Positions 1 through 8,825 of a DNA stretch of 64,000 nucleotides are shown here, piece after piece. The notes under the pieces were generated by a model. It was not told where the DNA came from, did not search any database, and saw only the letters and a program-made list of their open reading frames with translations. How positions within the stretch are numbered: the first letter of the stretch is position 1; the number at the start of each line of letters is the position of its first letter. The position numbers and the translations under genes were made by a program. The DNA is from Neobacillus niacini (GTDB lineage Bacteria > Bacillota > Bacilli > Bacillales > Cytobacillaceae), in NCBI RefSeq assembly GCF_000759675.1, contig NZ_BAWM01000001.1, positions 48,722 through 112,721 on the forward strand. Reading direction: 5' to 3'.

Positions 1-529
1 ATACCTTGTACAAGAAACGATCAATCATTATGGCAAATTAGACATCTTGATTAATAACGCAGGAATTACAAGAGATAGTACCTTTAAAAAATTGAACGAA
101 GAAGATTGGAGAAAAGTAATTGATGTTAATTTAAACAGTGTTTACAACAATACATCTGCAGCTTTACCTTATCTTCTTGAATCAGATGCTGGCCGTATCA
201 TTAATATTTCGTCTATTATTGGACAAGCTGGAGGGTTTGGACAAACTAACTATGCTGCAGCAAAAGCCGGGCTAATTGGATACACGAAATCTCTTGCTCT
301 TGAACTTGCTAAAAGTAATGTAACCGTTAATGCGATTTGCCCAGGATTTATTGGAACCGAGATGGTCCAAGCCATTCCTGAAAAAGTTCTTGCAGGGATC
401 GTTGAAAAAGTACCGCAAAAACGTTTAGGTAAACCGGAAGAAATAGCTCGTGGTGTGGTTTTCCTATGTAAAGATGGTGACTATATTACAGGTCAGCAGT
501 TAAATATTAACGGTGGACTTTACATGTAA
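1..529 (+). CDS. phaB: Acetoacetyl-CoA reductase (PhaB-type SDR), 5' end outside window
   Basis: NADPH-dependent reduction of acetoacetyl-CoA to (R)-3-hydroxybutyryl-CoA, the monomer-forming step of polyhydroxybutyrate synthesis. The reading frame is already open at base 2, so the N-terminal Rossmann glycine motif lies left of the window and the TTG at 47 is not a true start. Visible SDR features are LINNAGITRD, the catalytic Ser in INISSIIG, and the YAAAK catalytic Tyr/Lys. The GGFGQTNYAAAKAG stretch is typical of PhaB, although a FabG paralogue cannot be wholly excluded. The placement directly before phaC supports the PhaB call. The C-terminus is complete. Confidence 0.88.
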   Translation, partial: YLVQETINHYGKLDILINNAGITRDSTFKKLNEEDWRKVIDVNLNSVYNNTSAALPYLLESDAGRIINISSIIGQAGGFGQTNYAAAKAGLIGYTKSLALELAKSNVTVNAICPGFIGTEMVQAIPEKVLAGIVEKVPQKRLGKPEEIARGVVFLCKDGDYITGQQLNINGGLYM

Positions 530-609
530 GTGTCATGAAGGTACGAATTTTTTAATATATTGACAGAGTAAATAAATCATGTAAGGAGTGAACAGTCATT
601 AGCGTACTT

Positions 610-1686
610 ATGCCAACCGATTGGAATGATTTGCTTGAATTCACACCTCCACAATATAAAGAGATGTATCAACGTGCAATAAGGGCAAATCAAGTGTTAA
701 CAACAGAAGCCGAGCCGGAAGTAGCACCTACACCGAAAGAACTTATTTGGACTAGAAATAAAACGAAGCTCTATCGCTATATATCTGAAAATCCAAAAAA
801 ACATAAAATCCCACTTCTTTTGGTTTATGCCCTCATTAATAAACCATATATATTGGATTTAACAAAGGGTGGAAGTTTAGTAGAATTTTTGGTTAATCGT
901 GGGTTTGATGTCTATCTCCTTGAGTGGGGTCAACCAGGTTACGAAGATAGAAATATGAAACTAGATGATTACATTATGGACTATATACCACGAGCAGTTC
1001 GTAAGGTAATGAGAAAATCTAATGTAGATGAAGTTTCGATCCTTGGTTATTGCATGGGGGGCACGATCACGGCTGCATTTGCAGCGCTGCACCCTGAATT
1101 ACCAATCCGCAATCTTATCTTTATGACAAGTCCTTTTGATTTTGAAAAGACAGGCTCTTATGGTGCGATGTTAGATGAACGCTATTTTAATATTGATAAA
1201 GTTGTAGATACCCTAGGTGTTATTCCACCTGAAATGATTGACTTTGGAAACAAAATGATCAATCCAATGGGAACGAACTATGGGCCATATATTAGTCTTT
1301 ATGAACGGGCAGATAATGAAAAGTTCATCAAGAGCTTTAAACTATTGCAAAAATGGTTAAACGACGGTATTCTATTCCCAGGTGAAGCTTACCGTCAGTG
1401 GATTAGAGACTTTTATCAACAAAACAAACTGATAAAAGGAGAACTGGTTATTCGTGGTCAGAAGGTCAACCTTGAAAATATCACGGCTAACGTGCTTAAT
1501 TTAGCTGGGAAAAACGACCTCATTGCGCAGCCGCATCAAGTAGAAGCATTGATGGACGCCATCTCTAGTAAAGATAAGCAATTTAAAAATTTACCAGTTG
1601 GGCATACATCGATTACCTTTGGCAGCCAAGCTACAAAAATAACTTATCCAACCATTGGCGATTGGCTGGAAGAGCGTTCCAATTAG
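610..1686 (+). CDS. phaC: Class IV polyhydroxyalkanoate synthase subunit PhaC
   Basis: Polymerises (R)-3-hydroxyacyl-CoA into PHA granules, working with PhaR in Bacillus. The alpha/beta-hydrolase fold carries the PHA-synthase lipase box GYCMGG with catalytic Cys148 (numbering from this ATG). A downstream Asp in GKNDLIAQP and His in VGHTSITFG complete the triad. At about 360 residues it has the length of Bacillus class IV PhaC, and motifs such as YALINKPYILDLT and EAYRQWIRDFYQQNKL are near-diagnostic. The ATG at 610 lies 21 nt beyond the only good SD (AAGGAG, 583-588). An in-frame ATT at 598 is ideally placed, so the protein may start four codons upstream. It probably forms one operon with phaB. 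Confidence 0.95.
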   Translation: MPTDWNDLLEFTPPQYKEMYQRAIRANQVLTTEAEPEVAPTPKELIWTRNKTKLYRYISENPKKHKIPLLLVYALINKPYILDLTKGGSLVEFLVNRGFDVYLLEWGQPGYEDRNMKLDDYIMDYIPRAVRKVMRKSNVDEVSILGYCMGGTITAAFAALHPELPIRNLIFMTSPFDFEKTGSYGAMLDERYFNIDKVVDTLGVIPPEMIDFGNKMINPMGTNYGPYISLYERADNEKFIKSFKLLQKWLNDGILFPGEAYRQWIRDFYQQNKLIKGELVIRGQKVNLENITANVLNLAGKNDLIAQPHQVEALMDAISSKDKQFKNLPVGHTSITFGSQATKITYPTIGDWLEERSN

Positions 1687-1708
1687 TAATCTATCTTTTC
1701 ACAATAGA

Positions 1709-1746
1709 AAGTGTCCCAATTTAATCAATTGGGGCGCTTTTTATTT
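1709..1746 (+). terminator. Rho-independent terminator after phaC
   Basis: Arms AAGTGTCCCAATT and AATTGGGGCGCTT (two G-T pairs) around TAATC, followed by a T-rich tail. Ends the pha operon. Confidence 0.85.
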
Positions 1747-1924
1747 AGAAATACAAAAAGAAAAATAAGGCAGAGACAGTGGTAAAATTAATTATATGAA
1801 ATATTCAGAAATAATACAATAGTAATAGATATATTAGCTAATTTTCCCAATAAAACAAGACTATGGTATCCTTGCTAAATAAGCTTATATTAAAATTAAT
1901 ATGATAGTGAAGAAGGAGTAATAA

Positions 1925-2029
1925 ATGAGATTATTTATTGATTCTGCAAATGTTGAACAAATCCGTCATTTAAATGAGTACTATCCAATCACTGGTGTTA
2001 CCACAAACCCGTCTATTATTGTCCATTAA
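1925..2029 (+). pseudogene. N-terminal remnant of fructose-6-phosphate aldolase / small transaldolase
   Basis: A good SD (AAGGAG, 1913-1918) precedes an ATG reading MRLFIDSANVEQIRHLNEYY, then PITGVTTNPSIIVH and a stop after 34 codons. The opening and the GVTTNPS motif are the first beta-alpha units of the FSA/TalC aldolase family, normally about 215 residues. The catalytic Lys and the rest of the barrel are absent. A hairpin terminator follows at once, so the simplest reading is a large internal deletion joining the gene start to its own terminator. A functional peptide is possible but not supported. Confidence 0.75.
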
Positions 2030-2032
2030 ATG

Positions 2033-2064
2033 AGAGGAGAAAGTTGCACTCTCCTCTTTGTTAT
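2033..2064 (+). terminator. Terminator after the aldolase remnant
   Basis: AGAGGAGA / TCTCCTCT stem (2033-2040, 2050-2057), then TTGTTATT. The tail fits the plus strand better than the minus strand. Confidence 0.6.
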
Positions 2065-3056
2065 TACTTGGATTCTAATATCTCTTCCATCTTATCCGAG
2101 ATTAGTGGATAAAAATATGTTTTAGCGCTAGTTGTGGAATTACCTCCGAAAAATCCAGTACCTGGGCAGGATTTAACATTGTAACTTGCTGTTGCATCTA
2201 AGACTCTTTCTTTCGTTTTCATATGCCACCAATGGTGGTATGTTATACTGTCGATGGAAGGTGTTAACCCGAACTTAATGCAAAGCAGTGCATTGATATA
2301 AACGATAGTTTCCTGTTGTTCCTTTGTCATAACATCATGCCCAAGATCAAAGTTTCCAATATGTTCGATGGCAATCCCGACGGAGTTAGCTGTTGGACCG
2401 ATTGTACCTTCGGGAATGATGTTTAGTGGTCTAGAGACTGCTACTTTTCCATCTGGAAATGTCGTAATATTTTGAGCAATGTTTGTCCAACCCATTGTTT
2501 GCTTATGATGATTCTCCATACCCATTAACATCCGAAAATGATTGGAACCATTAAAGTGTTTGTAGGAAGGCAGCCAAGTATGATGCTGTTGGATTAATCG
2601 AATTTCTCGATTCACTTGCGTGTTAAATAACCAATCCTTAAATTCCTCTTTTGTCATCAGGATATGCTGTCCCTGCATGGTCATTCTTTTAGGCGTAATC
2701 TTTAATACTTGCCCTGTATAAAGCTGTTCAGAGGAAAGTCCATTTACAGTTTTGATTGTCTCGACTGAGGCATGAAAGGTGAAGGAAATATCCCCTAGTG
2801 TATCCCCAGCACCCACTTCATACAGAATCGGAACCCATAACTTCTGCCCGGCAATCAATACATCCGATTGCAAGCCATTTGTAACTTTTAATTCATCTAT
2901 AGAAATACTGTATTTGTTCGCAATATCAGGCAGGCTGTCCCCCGCTTTTACAACATAAATATTACTTGGTTTAATCTCAGTAGCATGGGCAGGAGATATT
3001 GTTAGGAATAACATACTGAAAATGACTCCAATTACAAGTACGGATTTCTTCCACAT
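2064..3056 (-). CDS. Secreted LysM-domain N-acetylmuramoyl-L-alanine amidase (Amidase_2)
   Basis: Predicted exported cell-wall hydrolase of 330 residues. A signal peptide (residues 1-25, ending SPAHA) is followed by two LysM peptidoglycan-binding repeats (about 34-77 and 79-122: YVVKAGDSLPDIANKYSIS, YEVGAGDTLGDISFTFHAS). A C-terminal PGRP/Amidase_2 domain contains QHHTWLPSYKHF, ENHHKQTMGW, SVGIAIEHIGNFD and CPG, the expected zinc-ligand regions. Such enzymes cleave the amide bond between MurNAc and the stem peptide and usually act in autolysis or spore-associated wall turnover. SD GGGG lies 5 to 10 nt before the ATG. It stands alone between decayed genes. Confidence 0.85.
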   Translation of the reverse strand: MWKKSVLVIGVIFSMLFLTISPAHATEIKPSNIYVVKAGDSLPDIANKYSISIDELKVTNGLQSDVLIAGQKLWVPILYEVGAGDTLGDISFTFHASVETIKTVNGLSSEQLYTGQVLKITPKRMTMQGQHILMTKEEFKDWLFNTQVNREIRLIQQHHTWLPSYKHFNGSNHFRMLMGMENHHKQTMGWTNIAQNITTFPDGKVAVSRPLNIIPEGTIGPTANSVGIAIEHIGNFDLGHDVMTKEQQETIVYINALLCIKFGLTPSIDSITYHHWWHMKTKERVLDATASYNVKSCPGTGFFGGNSTTSAKTYFYPLISDKMEEILESK

Positions 3057-3219
3057 TTTTATAACCCCTTCAAGATTTTTATGTATAGTTTGCAGAACAG
3101 GAACCAGATTATGCTTGATAGATTGGAAAAGTTAACAAAAAAACATTGTAAAATTTACAATACCTCAACATAAAATAATTAAAATACAGGTAGATATTGT
3201 AATTATTTTACCAAAGCAG

Positions 3220-3660
3220 GTGCAGCCAATGGAAAGTCAGATACATAGCCAGTTATTCCAAGTACTAGGTAAGAACAACTTTTACTCCTATTTAAAGTAC
3301 TTAAATACCAGAAGGAAGAAAGACATTCTATATTATAGAAGGTTGAAGGAACTGCAAAAAATCATAAAAAATAAAGCTTGGATACATTCTTTCAGTCAAT
3401 TTTAAAATTAGATTCAGGAGAAACAATAGGCTATGAAGCATTGAATCGCCCTGCAGTTACAAATCAATTTCCGAATACTGAAATGTTTTTGAATTTGTTG
3501 GCCAATCGAATCAGGTGTTCTTTTTTGAATGCTTTTGTAGAAATATTTCTCTTAAACGCTATATTGATAGATTAAGAGATACTATGCACCAGAGAACTTC
3601 ATTGCTTTTTATTAATATTCACCCCCATGGATAATCATTTGATTTTTTAAGAATGTCATA
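3220..3660 (+). pseudogene. Decayed EAL (c-di-GMP phosphodiesterase) domain, two frameshifts plus deletion
   Basis: Three frames together spell the start of an EAL-CBS-GGDEF protein. Frame 1 (3220 GTG or 3229 ATG, with SD AGGTG) gives QLFQVLGKNN...LQKIIKNKA. One T appears to be missing near 3378 (GCTTGG for GCTTTGG). Frame 2 then gives TFFQSILKLDSGETIGYEAL, the EAL signature. A second shift near 3485 moves to FEFVGQSNQVFFFECFCRNI and LLFINIHPHG, followed by a stop at about 3633. The catalytic middle and end of the EAL domain are missing before the CBS-GGDEF gene at 3677. This is a clear loss of phosphodiesterase function. Confidence 0.8.
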
Positions 3661-3676
3661 GACAGAAGGTGAAAAT

Positions 3677-4618
3677 ATGGCAGTATATATTGGTGATATT
3701 GCAGAACCAGTTCCCTGTATTTCTCTATATGGTATTAGTAAAGAGGTAGATACGATATTTAGTGAGAATAAGAAGATACATGGGATTGTTGTTGTAAATG
3801 AAGAGACTCCAATATCCCTTATAACAAGAACCCATTTTTATCAAAAAATGGGAACTTTATATGGTTACAATCTATATATGGGCAGGTCTATAGAATTAAT
3901 AGCAAATAATGAACCTCTAATTGTCGATTACTTTCAATCCATTACAGAAGTAAGTAAATTAGCAATGGAACGGAAGGAAGAGGATCGGTACGATTATGTC
4001 ATTGTGACAAAGGAAGATAAGTATATTGGGATTGTAAGTATACAAAGATTACTAATGAAGTTGGTTGAGGTTCAAGCAGAATTTGCAAGCTTTTTAAATC
4101 CCCTGACTAGATTGCCGGGAAACCACATCATAGAGGATAAACTAAAAGAAATCATCCAACAGGACAAGTTCAGTATCCTATATTTTGATTTAGATCATTT
4201 CAAAGCCTATAACGACACATATGGTTTTAAAAAAGGTGACGAACTGCTGCAAGCTACAGCAGACTTGCTAAAGAAAACCTTTGACAAAAGAGGGATATTT
4301 TTAGGACATATTGGCGGAGACGACTTTATTGCGGTATTAAATCATTATGATTTTATATCCATTTGCGAGGCAATTATAAATGATTTCGACCGGAGCGTTG
4401 AACAGTTCTACAATTCTAATCACCTTTCACAAAAATATGTAATAACTGAAAATCGTCAAGGTGTTAAGGAAAAAATAGCACTTGTATCGTTGTCTATTGC
4501 GATTGTTACCAATCAATATCAGCCATTTAGTAACGTTGAGGAACTTGTTGAAGGTGCCACAGTCGTTAAGAAAAGCTGCAAGAAAATTCAAGGAAGTTGT
4601 TTTTTAATAAATGTATAA
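3677..4618 (+). CDS. CBS-pair / GGDEF diguanylate cyclase-like protein (3' part of a former EAL-CBS-GGDEF gene)
   Basis: Residues 1-130 form a CBS pair (ISLYGISKEVDTIFSENKK; YDYVIVTKEDKYIGIVSIQRL). Residues about 140-313 are a GGDEF domain with NPLTRLPGN, the metal-site FDLDHFKAYND and the active-site loop GGDDF, an accepted GGDEF variant. No RxxD inhibitory I-site is visible five residues before the loop. The upstream EAL half is broken, but this part has its own SD (GAAGGTG) and ATG, so a cyclase without its phosphodiesterase could still be made. Whether it is expressed or is itself a remnant cannot be told from sequence. Confidence 0.75.
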   Translation: MAVYIGDIAEPVPCISLYGISKEVDTIFSENKKIHGIVVVNEETPISLITRTHFYQKMGTLYGYNLYMGRSIELIANNEPLIVDYFQSITEVSKLAMERKEEDRYDYVIVTKEDKYIGIVSIQRLLMKLVEVQAEFASFLNPLTRLPGNHIIEDKLKEIIQQDKFSILYFDLDHFKAYNDTYGFKKGDELLQATADLLKKTFDKRGIFLGHIGGDDFIAVLNHYDFISICEAIINDFDRSVEQFYNSNHLSQKYVITENRQGVKEKIALVSLSIAIVTNQYQPFSNVEELVEGATVVKKSCKKIQGSCFLINV

Positions 4619-4706
4619 TTCCCCAACAGTATTCCTGTTTCAATCGTTATCTAGATGAGAACAACAAAATGAAAAATTTTAGATAAAGGAGAAGGAGGAA
4701 AAAACA

Positions 4707-4847
4707 ATGACCTTAAATATTTTCTTTTTCACCATCAGCATAAAAAAACGGGATCTCTCCCTTGACGAGGCAATTCATAGAGAAGTAGTTGAAAAACGTA
4801 TGCAGGAGAGCATGGATCGAAATATTCAAATCATGGGCAGGTATTAA
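4707..4847 (+). CDS. YrzI-family small protein (46 aa)
   Basis: A strong SD (GGAGG, 4694-4699 region) precedes ATG 4707. The product begins MTLNIFFFTISIKKRDLSL and continues DEAIHREVVEKRMQES, matching the YrzI-type small proteins of Bacillus (hydrophobic MTLN start, then a charged amphipathic helix). The function is unknown. It lies between the GGDEF gene and its own terminator. Confidence 0.7.
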   Translation: MTLNIFFFTISIKKRDLSLDEAIHREVVEKRMQESMDRNIQIMGRY

Positions 4848-4865
4848 GTTTTAAAGGGAAATAAC

Positions 4866-4900
4866 AAAGAGACCGTTCCCTAGTTACGGTCTCTTTTGCT
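4866..4900 (+). terminator. Terminator after the YrzI-like gene
   Basis: Perfect 11-bp stem AAAGAGACCGT / ACGGTCTCTTT with a T run. It is symmetric enough to serve the converging VOC gene too. Confidence 0.85.
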
Positions 4901-4906
4901 GGTAAA

Positions 4907-5281
4907 CTAAACTTCAAATTCACTCATCAACGCATGAGTATTATCTTCACTATCTTTAAAAAATGCCATCCATGTTTCGGTTTGTCCCATTTTTGCAATG
5001 AGATGTGGTTCGTCGATAAAGATAACTTCCTTGCTTAGTAAATCCTCATAAGCCTCTTTAATGTTTTCCACTTGAAAGTAAATAATGCTCGAATGAGCAA
5101 ATTCTTCTGATTCAGGAACACTTAGCAAAAGACGAAGTCCATTAGATTCAAAAAAAGCTAACCCATTGGACGTAAATAAAAGAGGCAGTCCAAGTTTTTC
5201 TTTATAAAAATTTACTGCTTGATCTAAGTTTTTTACTGGAACTGCAATTTGACCAACTTTTTGAATCAGATTTTCCCCCAT
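4907..5281 (-). CDS. VOC-superfamily (glyoxalase/bleomycin-resistance-like) protein
   Basis: A 124-residue single-domain vicinal-oxygen-chelate protein: VGQIAVPVKNLDQAVNFYKE (first beta-alpha unit), LPLLF, FESNGLRLLLS, IIYFQVENIKEAYEDL and a C-terminal WMAFFKDSEDNTHALMSE carrying the usual terminal Glu ligand region. The start chosen is the ATG at 5281 because AGGGAG sits 9 nt upstream; an 18-codon extension has no ribosome site. The substrate cannot be inferred. Candidates include a metal-dependent isomerase, dioxygenase or thiol-transfer enzyme. Confidence 0.7.
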   Translation of the reverse strand: MGENLIQKVGQIAVPVKNLDQAVNFYKEKLGLPLLFTSNGLAFFESNGLRLLLSVPESEEFAHSSIIYFQVENIKEAYEDLLSKEVIFIDEPHLIAKMGQTETWMAFFKDSEDNTHALMSEFEV

Positions 5282-5364
5282 CGATAACTTCTCCCTTATG
5301 TAAGATAAATCATAATTTTCAGATAGGTATAGCATAACCGTACGAAGGACTTTTAGAAACTATT

Positions 5365-5730
5365 TTACAATATATAGTAAAAAATAAGTAAAATGATTAA
5401 AAGGACAAGCAGTGAAATGGCTTGGAATTTAAGACGTTGATAAAGAGAAGCATTAAATTTTTCGGATGGCAGTGGTTTATCACGCCACTCTTCTAGATAA
5501 TCATTCCGTTTAAACATGATACTATTGAATCTTCTAAATCCAAAGGTAACACCGTCAAAAAAACCACCTTTAATCGTGTACATTAGTAAAACGGTGATTA
5601 GATAAATAAAGCTAAGATAGAATAATGAATTTATAAAGTTCAGGAGATTATAGTTTGATGAAAAGATAAAAAAGATCAAAAGGGTTATTAAAAGATTGAG
5701 TATAAAAAACTTCCATTTGTTCTTGAACAT
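5365..5730 (-). CDS. DUF3899-type small membrane protein
   Basis: A 121-residue protein with three predicted membrane helices (about 8-26, 33-52 and 101-121). A polar loop between them contains GGFFDGVTFGFRRFNSIMFK and LEEWRDKPLPSEKF. The layout and loop resemble the DUF3899 family of Bacillus. Its function is unknown. SD AAGGTG lies before the ATG. It follows the same direction as the VOC gene, 83 nt upstream of it. Confidence 0.6.
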   Translation of the reverse strand: MFKNKWKFFILNLLITLLIFFIFSSNYNLLNFINSLFYLSFIYLITVLLMYTIKGGFFDGVTFGFRRFNSIMFKRNDYLEEWRDKPLPSEKFNASLYQRLKFQAISLLVLLIILLIFYYIL

Positions 5731-6067
5731 TTTCTTTCACCTTATCATTCATAATATTATTTTACACCATGCAATAAAGAATAAAGGTATTTTAACCTAA
5801 TACGCTTAGAAAGTATACTTTAACCATTTTTTTGTTATTAAAAAAGAAAGCGCATTCTTATTTTAGAATTATTTTTTTTTTATTTGTACAATGAAAAGTA
5901 TTGATATATCAACTGTAATGTTGTTGTAATCTATAATGATATAATAATATTTTGACTCTTTAATATATTTAGTCTTTACAAGAGTAGTATAAAAATAGTA
6001 TGATTTCCTTAGATTCTTTTTTAAGAGGAATTTACAGAAAAATAAAACAATAGGAGGTCATTTTTTT
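5731..6067 (+). promoter_or_regulatory. AT-rich intergenic region carrying the oppA promoter and leader
   Basis: About 340 nt without a gene between DUF3899 (minus) and oppA (plus). It is extremely AT-rich, with many TATAAT-like hexamers, so no single promoter can be chosen. The SD TAGGAGGTC (about 6051-6059) before oppA is strong. No riboswitch or clear operator was recognised. Confidence 0.4.
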
Positions 6068-7735
6068 ATGAAGAAACAGTATGCATGGCTTTTAGCCCTT
6101 AGCTTAGTGCTAAGCATGTTTTTAGCAGCATGTTCAGGCGGCGACAAAGAAACAGCTGATGATAATAAGAAACCAGCTGATGAGCCAAAAGTAGAACAGA
6201 CATTAAACTTTATTAATGGTGACACAATCCCATCTATGGATCCATCTTTAGGTACTGATGAATATGCTTTTCAATTCTTAGGTGCTACAATGGAAGGTTT
6301 ATACCGACTTGACGAAAAAGGACAGGTATCTGATGGTATTGCAACTGAACATAAAGTAAGTGATGATGGTAAAACTTGGACTTTCACATTACGTGAAGAT
6401 GCAAAATGGTCAAATGGTGACCCTGTAACTGCAAATGACTTCGTTTATGCTTGGCAACGTGCAGTTGACCCAGCAACTGGATCTGAATATGGTCCATACA
6501 TGATGGGCGGCGTTATTAAAAACGCAACTGCTGTTAACAAAGGTGAAGTTCCTGTTGATCAGTTAGGTGTAAAAGCTGATGGCGATTTCACTTTAGTTGT
6601 TGAACTTGAAAATGCAACTCCATATTTTGAATCTCTAACTACATTTGGTACTTTCTTACCATTAAATAAAAAGTTTGTTGAAGAAAAAGGCGATACATTC
6701 GCAACTAGCGCTGATACTTTATTATCAAACGGACCATTCAAGTTTTCTACTTGGACTAGTACTGCTCAAGAGTGGGATTTAGTTAAAAACGAAACTTATT
6801 GGGATGCAAAAACTGTGAAATTAGAAAAAATGCATTATGTAGTAGTAAAAGATCCACAAACTGCAGTTGACTTATATGAAAAAGGTGAAGTTGACCGTGC
6901 AGGTTTATCTTCTGACCTAGTTGACCAATACGCAACACATGATGATTACACAGTAGAACCTGATACTTCAGTATTCTATTTGAAATTAAACCAAACTAAA
7001 AATAAAGCTCTTGCTAACGTAAACGTACGTGCAGCAATCTCTAGAGCATTTGATAAGCAAGCATTGGTAGATGAAATCTTAAACAACGGTTCTATCGTTG
7101 CTAATGGTTTAGTACCAAAAGATTTTGTTCCAACTCCAGATGGTAAAGACTTCCGCGAAGTTAGCGGCGATCAAGTAACTTATGATGTTAAAAAGGCAAA
7201 AGAATTCTGGGAAAAAGGTTTAGCTGAATTAGGAACTAAAGAAGTAACGATCGAATTACTTGGCGGAGACGCTGAAGTTTCTAAAATGATGAACCAATAC
7301 TTAGCAAACCAATTATCAACTAATCTTCCAGGTTTAAAAGTAACTTTAAAAGAAGTACCATTTGAACAACGTCTAGAATTAGACACTGCTATGGATTATG
7401 ACATGCAGTTTGCTGGATGGGGACCTGACTTCCTTGATCCATATACTTATATGAATCTTTGGTTAACTGATGGCGGGAACAACCAAATGGGCTATTCTAA
7501 CCCAGAATATGATAAGTTAGTAAACGAAACTGCAACAACTTTAGCTCAAGATCCAGAAGCACGTAATAAAAACTTCTTAAAAGCAGAAAAGATCTTATTT
7601 GAAGATGCAGCAATCGCTCCAGTATATCAAAGAGCAAGTGCTCTATTAGTTTCTCCAAAAGTACAAGGCGTGTTCACAAACGCATTCGGAGCAACTTACG
7701 AATACAAATGGGCTAGCGTTGGTGCTGCAGAATAA
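6068..7735 (+). CDS. oppA: Oligopeptide ABC transporter substrate-binding lipoprotein OppA
   Basis: Extracytoplasmic receptor that captures oligopeptides for the permease. The signal peptide ends in lipobox LAAC, giving lipid-anchored Cys22. The mature SBP_bac_5 domain includes LNFINGDTIPSMDPS, DGKTWTFTLREDAKWSNGDPVTANDFVYAW, RAAISRAFDKQALV and LQFAGWGPDFLDP-like segments. The length of 555 residues is normal for cluster C binding proteins. A hairpin follows oppA before oppB, a common way to make receptor in excess of transporter. In Bacillus, Opp uptake feeds nutrition and brings in signalling peptides. Confidence 0.92.
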   Translation: MKKQYAWLLALSLVLSMFLAACSGGDKETADDNKKPADEPKVEQTLNFINGDTIPSMDPSLGTDEYAFQFLGATMEGLYRLDEKGQVSDGIATEHKVSDDGKTWTFTLREDAKWSNGDPVTANDFVYAWQRAVDPATGSEYGPYMMGGVIKNATAVNKGEVPVDQLGVKADGDFTLVVELENATPYFESLTTFGTFLPLNKKFVEEKGDTFATSADTLLSNGPFKFSTWTSTAQEWDLVKNETYWDAKTVKLEKMHYVVVKDPQTAVDLYEKGEVDRAGLSSDLVDQYATHDDYTVEPDTSVFYLKLNQTKNKALANVNVRAAISRAFDKQALVDEILNNGSIVANGLVPKDFVPTPDGKDFREVSGDQVTYDVKKAKEFWEKGLAELGTKEVTIELLGGDAEVSKMMNQYLANQLSTNLPGLKVTLKEVPFEQRLELDTAMDYDMQFAGWGPDFLDPYTYMNLWLTDGGNNQMGYSNPEYDKLVNETATTLAQDPEARNKNFLKAEKILFEDAAIAPVYQRASALLVSPKVQGVFTNAFGATYEYKWASVGAAE

Positions 7736-7771
7736 TAATCAGTAAAAAATAGGCTATTATAAAAATTGAAG

Positions 7772-7806
7772 GGAGTGTATGCTTTTGAAGCATATACTCT
7801 CTTTCG
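7772..7806 (+). terminator. Attenuating hairpin between oppA and oppB
   Basis: GAGTGTATGCTT / AAGCATATACTC stem with a TTG loop, then TCTTTC. The T-tract is short, so partial read-through into oppBCDF is likely. Confidence 0.7.
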
Positions 7807-7893
7807 GCTTATGAGCATGAATATTCCGATTATAACAAAAATTTAATCGACTCGATAAAACATATAATAAAGAGAAATTTAGGAGGTGCAAAC

Positions 7894-8820
7894 ATGACTC
7901 GATATTTACTTCGTCGCGTATGGTATATGTTAATAACATTATTTATTATTGCGACATTCTCGTTCTTTCTGATGAAAATTTTGCCGGGTAGTCCGTTAAA
8001 CGCAGAAGATAAATTGAGTGAAGAACAAAAAGAAATTATTTTAGAAAAGTATGGACTAAATGATCCAATTCCAGTTCAATATGCAAAATATCTTGGAGGA
8101 CTTGTAAAAGGTGACTTGGGTGTGTCTTTTAAATTTGATAATACACCGGTTACAGCGATCTTGTTTGACAGAATCGGGCCATCTGCACTATTAGGCTTTC
8201 AAGCATTAGTGGTAGGCTCTATCTTGGGAATATTCCTTGGGTTAATGGCCTCTATCTTCCGGAATAGTCCCATTGATTTTTCATCTACTATCATTGCGGT
8301 TATAGGAACTTCGATTCCTTCGTTTGTATTTGCAGGATTATTGCAATATGTTTTTGCTGTAAAATTAGGCTGGTTCCCAGTGGCTCTTTGGGGTGAATTT
8401 GAACACACCATTTTGCCTACGATCGCTTTGGCCATTCACCCAATGGCAACGGCTGCACGTTTCACTAGAACGGAAATGGTAGAAGTGTTACATTCCAATT
8501 ACATCATTACTGCGCGCGCTAAAGGTGTTTCTGAATCCGGAATTATTTTAAAGCATGGATTGCGTAATGCACTTATTCCGTTAATTACAGTATTGGGTCC
8601 AATGGCGGTTGGTTTGATGACAGGTTCAATGGTTATTGAACAAATTTTTGCGATTCCTGGTATAGGTGAGCAATTTGTTACCTCTGTTATGGTAAATGAT
8701 TACCCAACGATTATGGGTACAACATTGTTATTTGCGTTTGGCTTTATTGTGATTATCTTAATCATTGACCTCCTATACGGATTGATTGATCCTAGGATAA
8801 GACTAGCAGGAGGGAAATAA
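7894..8820 (+). CDS. oppB: Oligopeptide ABC transporter permease OppB
   Basis: 308-residue inner-membrane permease with six predicted helices. The N-terminal MTRYLLRRVWYMLITLFIIA is the classic OppB/DppB opening. The EAA loop region is ARAKGVSESGIILKHGLRNALIPL, which contacts the ATPase. A strong TAGGAGGTG SD is present. It is followed 5 nt later by oppC and forms the translocation pore with it. Confidence 0.93.
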   Translation: MTRYLLRRVWYMLITLFIIATFSFFLMKILPGSPLNAEDKLSEEQKEIILEKYGLNDPIPVQYAKYLGGLVKGDLGVSFKFDNTPVTAILFDRIGPSALLGFQALVVGSILGIFLGLMASIFRNSPIDFSSTIIAVIGTSIPSFVFAGLLQYVFAVKLGWFPVALWGEFEHTILPTIALAIHPMATAARFTRTEMVEVLHSNYIITARAKGVSESGIILKHGLRNALIPLITVLGPMAVGLMTGSMVIEQIFAIPGIGEQFVTSVMVNDYPTIMGTTLLFAFGFIVIILIIDLLYGLIDPRIRLAGGK

Positions 8821-8825
8821 GTAAA

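Noticed and set aside
5731..6067. A specific sigma-A promoter for oppA
   Set aside because: Too many AT-rich hexamers and none with a good -35/-10 at 17 nt; choice would be arbitrary.
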